Shown here piece after piece: positions 60,347-64,000 of a stretch of DNA of 64,000 bases. The stretch is taken from contig JABDEC010000004.1 in the NCBI GenBank assembly GCA_013287265.1, positions 1 to 64,000 on the forward strand. Reading direction: 5' to 3'. The stretch's first letter is position 1, and every line of letters begins with the position of its first letter. This DNA is from Candidatus Babelota bacterium. Its GTDB lineage: Bacteria > Babelota > Babeliae > Babelales > JABDEC01. The notes under the pieces were generated by a model that ran no database searches, had not been told where the DNA came from, and saw only the letters and a program-made list of their open reading frames with translations. The position numbers were made by a program, and so were the translations under genes.

Positions 60347-61372
60347 ATGAAATATCTTATTTTCAATATAAATATATTTTTTTTTACATTTTTTAATATT
60401 ACTGCGTTACAGCAAGAATGGACCTGCACTTTTAAAAAAAAATTTAAAGATGATGATACAAAAGAATTTTTAAATAAAAAAGAAATTTCATTTTCAAAAA
60501 ACGGTATTGAACAATTTAATCAGTTAATATTTTGTTGGAATATAATTAGGCCAAAAACCGGTTATTTTACTTTTTATGTGAAACCAAGATACGCTAGTTC
60601 TTCGAAATATGGCGAATGGTACAAAATGGCTGATTGGGGAAATAATATTCAACGATCACATTGTACGATGCAAACGGGAAATACCTCTTTTGTTTATGTC
60701 AGATTGGAAATGCCTATGGAAAAATTGGCAGATGGTTTCATTTTAAAAGTTGTTTCTAATGACAACGCTGATTTTTCTCTAATAAAAATGTTAGGTGTTT
60801 GTGTATCGAATTTTGCAAAATTTAAAAATGAAAATCCAAAAGATTATTTTAACCTACCTTCCATTAAAATAAATGAGGTACCTCAAAAATCACAAATGAT
60901 TTTAAAGGATCAAGATTGCAAAAGTATGTGTTCACCAACGTCTACATCGATGTTAGTTAGTTATCTAACCAAAAAAGAACATGATCCATTATCTTTTGCG
61001 TTCAATGTTTATGATAATGGATTGGGTGCTTATGGAAGTTGGCCTTTTAATACGGCACATGCATTTGAGATGTGCCCTGATTATTATTTTATTGTTACAA
61101 GATTAAAGAATTTTGCTTATTTACATTCTAATTTAATGCGTGGCTTGCCAGTAGTGGTAAGCGTTAGAGGTAAGTTGGATACTGCACCGCAGGAATACAA
61201 TAAAGGTCATTTAATTCTTATAATTGGATGGGATCAAATTAAAAAAGAAGTTTTGTGTCATGACCCGGCATTTGATACAAATGAAAAAGTTTTTCACCAA
61301 TACAATCTTTCAACTTTTTTGAAGGCATGGGAAAAATCCAACCGCTTATCTTACGTTGTTGAAAAAAGTTGA
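60347..61372 (+). CDS. Secreted C39-like cysteine peptidase
   Basis: 341 residues. A signal peptide is followed by a beta-rich N-terminal domain (residues ~25-160). The catalytic part has SMCSPTSTSMLVSYL with C195, GHLILIIGWD with H288 and CHDPAFD with D306, fitting the Peptidase_C39_2 fold. SWPFNTAHAFEM precedes the His region as in related proteins. The substrate is unknown; the fold includes peptidases acting on peptides or cell walls. It is not linked to an ABC exporter, so a bacteriocin-processing role is unlikely. Confidence 0.8.
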   Translation: MKYLIFNINIFFFTFFNITALQQEWTCTFKKKFKDDDTKEFLNKKEISFSKNGIEQFNQLIFCWNIIRPKTGYFTFYVKPRYASSSKYGEWYKMADWGNNIQRSHCTMQTGNTSFVYVRLEMPMEKLADGFILKVVSNDNADFSLIKMLGVCVSNFAKFKNENPKDYFNLPSIKINEVPQKSQMILKDQDCKSMCSPTSTSMLVSYLTKKEHDPLSFAFNVYDNGLGAYGSWPFNTAHAFEMCPDYYFIVTRLKNFAYLHSNLMRGLPVVVSVRGKLDTAPQEYNKGHLILIIGWDQIKKEVLCHDPAFDTNEKVFHQYNLSTFLKAWEKSNRLSYVVEKS

Positions 61373-61418
61373 AAACTAATTTTTCTTTAGATATTATTTA
61401 TGGACATCTTTTATAAAA

Positions 61419-62012
61419 ATGAAATTCTTAATTGCTTTGATTATTTTTTTTCTAAATAATCCAAATTGTATAAATTTAATTTATTTAATAAAACTAAGGG
61501 CACATCAGGTGAAAAATTATATTAATTCAAGATTTGTTTTCATATTTATTTCAGTTTTGGCATTTAATGAAATTAATTGCAATGAAATGAAAACCATTAA
61601 AAAAATTGCTATAGATTTGTCTAGAAATATTGCGATTGGACTTTCTCTTGGGGATAAAATATTTGTAAAAAGATATTCTGAATGTAAAATGCAAACAGTT
61701 AAGTCCGGAAATTTTGAAATTATGTTGCTTGAAAAATTTGCGAGGAATAAAAATAATTATCTAAAATTTTATAAATCTCCTTTATATAAAAAACTGCAAA
61801 TGATTGATGAATTAGTTCAGGAATTGAGTAAAGCTATAAATGGAAAAAGAATGTATGAAGTTCGGGATCTTTTTTGGAATAGTTTTTATCGCGAAATAAA
61901 AAATATTGTCAGACAAGCTAGGCGGTTAAAAGAAGATGAAGATAAGAGAAAATTTAAAAAACAGCCCATTATGCAAGAAAGTTTTTCTTATTTTGCGAAG
62001 CCCTTATTTTAA
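61419..62012 (+). CDS. Secreted protein, unknown
   Basis: 197 residues with two hydrophobic N-terminal stretches (MKFLIALIIFFLNN and FVFIFISVLAFNEI). Either can act as signal; an internal start near FVFIF is possible but has no good ATG. The body is basic and helical and ends YFAKPLF. It lies 46 bases after the C39-like gene and may share its transcript. No domain recognised. Confidence 0.55.
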   Translation: MKFLIALIIFFLNNPNCINLIYLIKLRAHQVKNYINSRFVFIFISVLAFNEINCNEMKTIKKIAIDLSRNIAIGLSLGDKIFVKRYSECKMQTVKSGNFEIMLLEKFARNKNNYLKFYKSPLYKKLQMIDELVQELSKAINGKRMYEVRDLFWNSFYREIKNIVRQARRLKEDEDKRKFKKQPIMQESFSYFAKPLF

Positions 62013-62057
62013 AAATAATCCTTTTTTAAAATTTATTTAATTACAAAAACAAAATAA

Positions 62058-62086
62058 TTGACAATTTGATTATAAAATTGATAGTT
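62058..62086 (+). promoter_or_regulatory. Candidate promoter upstream of the amidase gene
   Basis: Perfect TTGACA at 62058-62063 with GATAGT 16 bases on. A TATAAT at 62121 lacks a good -35. Either could drive the amidase gene. Confidence 0.35.
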
Positions 62087-62146
62087 TTAAGATCATTGCA
62101 AAGTTGTATTCATACTTATTTATAATAGTATGCAGGGGGAAAGGCA

Positions 62147-63226
62147 ATGTATTTTAAATCTCTTTACAAGATTATTATTGTTTTGAATTTGTCATTTAAT
62201 TTATTTTCGCAAAACCCTTTAACTAAAATATTTTTACATTTGGGTAATTGTGAAGATAAGTTTGTCTGTTATTTTAATAAAAATCCGCAAATAAAATTAC
62301 TTTCAAAAAAAGATAATAATCAGAAAATTGAATTATTATTCTTTCTTCCAGAAATCATAATTAATGAAGAAGTGGATAATTTAATAAATAAAATAAATTC
62401 AACAAAAAGCAATTATTATAAGATTTTTATTTTAAAGGAACATGGTGGCTTAAAAATTAAATTTATTTATGATCCGGCGTTTGTTTATAAAATTGAGGTT
62501 TCTGAATTTGATGCAATAAGTTCTTTCAAAGGTATTGTTTTTACTATTTTGCATAAAAAAATTGTTCACGAAAAACCGAATTTGAATTTCTTAAACTTCA
62601 AGCCTAAAATTCTGATTGATATTGGTCATGGTGGGCATGATTGTGGCGCAAAAGGAAGTTGCAATGTTACAGAAAAGGAAATTACTTATTCAATTGGCAA
62701 AAAACTTCAAAAGTTGCTTGAAAAAAATGGATTTAATGTTTTTTTAACAAGAGATAATGATAAATTTGTTGGCTTAGATGAACGCACATATTTTGCTAAT
62801 TTTTTACCTGCTGCGATCTTCATTTCACTTCACGCTAACTTTTCTCAAAATAAAAATGCTTCTGGAATTGAGACTTTTTATGCTGATCATTCATTATTAA
62901 ATTCTTATAATTTTGAAGATCAAAAAAAATATTTAATCAGACAAAAAAATAATCTTCTTGATGAAAATAATAAATTAGTTGCAAACATTATTCATCAATC
63001 GGTTTATGAAGAAGCAAAAAAAATTAATCCCGATTTAATTGACAGAAAAGTTAAAAGGTCAGTTTCACAAGTTCTTTTAGGTACCGAAATGACTTCCATT
63101 TTAATTGAGCTTGGTTTTCTTTCAAATTCAAAAGAATGTTTATTGTTGAGTGACCCAAAATATCAGCAATCATTGGCAAATGGCATTTTTAATGGAATAA
63201 AGATCTATTTTAATCAATTGAATTAA
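62147..63226 (+). CDS. N-acetylmuramoyl-L-alanine amidase (amidase_3)
   Basis: 359 residues with a signal peptide and an N-terminal AMIN-like beta region to about residue 150. The zinc amidase domain is complete: IDIGHGGHDCGAKG with H161, TEKEITYSI with E176, ISLHANF with H229 and LIELGFLSN with catalytic E321. Such enzymes remove stem peptides from glycan strands, typically at cell separation. GGGGGAAAGG precedes the ATG. Alone it supports a peptidoglycan wall in the organism. Confidence 0.94.
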   Translation: MYFKSLYKIIIVLNLSFNLFSQNPLTKIFLHLGNCEDKFVCYFNKNPQIKLLSKKDNNQKIELLFFLPEIIINEEVDNLINKINSTKSNYYKIFILKEHGGLKIKFIYDPAFVYKIEVSEFDAISSFKGIVFTILHKKIVHEKPNLNFLNFKPKILIDIGHGGHDCGAKGSCNVTEKEITYSIGKKLQKLLEKNGFNVFLTRDNDKFVGLDERTYFANFLPAAIFISLHANFSQNKNASGIETFYADHSLLNSYNFEDQKKYLIRQKNNLLDENNKLVANIIHQSVYEEAKKINPDLIDRKVKRSVSQVLLGTEMTSILIELGFLSNSKECLLLSDPKYQQSLANGIFNGIKIYFNQLN

Positions 63227-63239
63227 ATTTGAATCTAAA

Positions 63240-63485
63240 TCAAGACTTGCGCGATGTCCAACAATTTTGTGATCTGTTATCTCCAGGTCGTATTCTCCAA
63301 TCCAAACGACGCACTTCAACACTAAGATTTTGATTTAATATTATTTCATTACAATCTTGTGGACAAGCAACTCCTCTTGAATGTACGTAGCCTGGGCGCA
63401 ATTGATTTCTATCCGGTTTGGTGAATTCAACATATTTTAATTGTTTTCCACTTCCGCTTATACATTCTCTTGCAGTATTTTTTAA
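63240..63485 (-). pseudogene. Coding-like fragment without a start codon
   Basis: An 81-codon open frame on the minus strand, ending in TGA at 63240-63242. It reads like real protein (RNQLRPGYVHSRGVACPQDC, then VRRLDWRIRPGD), with evenly mixed residues and five cysteines unlike random AT-rich sequence. It has no ATG or GTG near its start and lies one frame off the end of the TPR gene upstream. A short tract TTAAAAAAT lies at the junction. Likely a frame-shifted 3' part of that gene or a decayed gene; TTG initiation is less likely. Confidence 0.5.
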
Positions 63486-64000
63486 TTACTATCTGCTATT
63501 TCTTTATTAATTTCTTCTAATAACAACCTTGCAGCTTCATGTTTTGGTTCTTTAGTGATTAAATTAATTACAACTTCTCTCGCTCTTTCATAATCTTTAA
63601 GTTTTAAATAAGTTAATCCTAGATAAAAATAGGCGTCAATATATTCACTTGCAATGGCAACAGCATTACTAAAATTTTTTAAAGCATTTGCTAATTTTGT
63701 TTTTGATAATTCAGGAATAAACCCTTTTTCTGATGCTTCATAAAAATCTAAAAGCCCTAAATTAAACCAGGCAACTTCGGGCGATAAATAATTTTTGTCT
63801 TTTGTTAAAATTCTCCAATTTTCTTTTGCTTCTTCTTTTTGTCCTGATGCCAATAATGCGCATGAATAATTATTCATTATATCTGCTTTTATTGTAGCAG
63901 GAGTTTCTTTATCTCTAATAATTTTTTTAAAAAGTGATACACTTTCTTGAAATTCATTTATTTGATAAAATAGCGTGGCTTTTAAAGCATATGCTTGAGG
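63482..64000 (-). CDS. TPR-repeat protein (5' end outside window)
   Basis: The frame stays open past the internal ATG at 63877 to the window edge (AYALKATLFYQINEF), so the gene begins outside; 172 residues are visible. Helical pairs fit tetratricopeptide repeats: SCALLASGQKEEAKENW, VAWFNLGLLDFYEAS and AYFYLGLTYLKLKDYERARE. TPR arrays mediate protein binding. It ends EINKEIADSN, followed by a coding-like fragment in another frame. Confidence 0.8.
   Translation of the reverse strand, partial: PQAYALKATLFYQINEFQESVSLFKKIIRDKETPATIKADIMNNYSCALLASGQKEEAKENWRILTKDKNYLSPEVAWFNLGLLDFYEASEKGFIPELSKTKLANALKNFSNAVAIASEYIDAYFYLGLTYLKLKDYERAREVVINLITKEPKHEAARLLLEEINKEIADSN

Noticed and set aside
60347-61372. 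Bacteriocin-processing C39 peptidase
   Set aside because: No ABC exporter or double-glycine leader peptide is nearby; the protein has its own signal peptide.

Overview
The window is AT-rich, densely packed bacterial DNA. It has a Gram-negative type envelope (RodA, a periplasmic-type amidase, PssA/Psd phosphatidylethanolamine synthesis, a Cys-rich outer-membrane beta-barrel candidate). It also has many signal-peptide proteins of unknown function, secreted ankyrin proteins, and proteins ending in eukaryote-type CaaX prenylation boxes. Giant Gly-X-Thr collagen-like proteins, secreted ankyrin proteins and orphan secreted proteins together suggest an intracellular or host-associated bacterium. My best guess is Candidatus Dependentiae (TM6/Babeliae), which live in protists. 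This is inference: there is no rRNA in the window.

Layout. (1) 1-25.3 kb is a surface-protein island. A collagen-like protein, cut by the left edge, ends in a C1q/TNF-like domain. Three secreted seven-blade delta-60 propellers carry the same type of C-terminal domain. A fucosyltransferase-like enzyme sits among them on the opposite strand. Three giant paralogues (about 1570-1600 aa each) lie end to end, each with a collagen-like stalk and two tandem seven-repeat Asp-box propellers. (2) 25.4-35.5 kb holds a Cys-rich outer-membrane protein candidate, yebC-yicC, an ankyrin/CaaX protein, ruvB, rodA, a head-to-head pair of palindromic repeats, a small basic protein, two CaaX paralogues, tRNA-Pro and tRNA-His, a lipoprotein lipase-like hydrolase and a small secreted protein. 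(3) 35.6-48 kb holds uvrA (short form), three secreted unknowns (one ankyrin-like), mutS, two more secreted unknowns (one extremely Cys/Met-rich), rplU and kup. (4) 48.1-55.1 kb holds ankyrin proteins (one CaaX), a second palindromic repeat pair, glyS, an HtrA protease overlapping tlyA, and two tRNA-Arg genes. (5) 55.2-64 kb holds a secreted helical protein, psd-pssA, a hairpin-rich island, three secreted hydrolases (NlpC/P60, C39-like, amidase_3), a secreted unknown, a coding-like fragment without a start, and a TPR protein cut by the right edge.

How the genes fit together. The island looks like a modular system for extracellular fibres and adhesins: signal peptide, oligomerising or collagen stalk, then propeller or jelly-roll heads, probably glycosylated. 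Thr fills almost every third collagen position and a glycosyltransferase is embedded in the cluster. The CaaX/ankyrin proteins look like host-directed effectors that would use host prenylation for membrane targeting. The remaining genes are ordinary DNA repair, translation and envelope genes.
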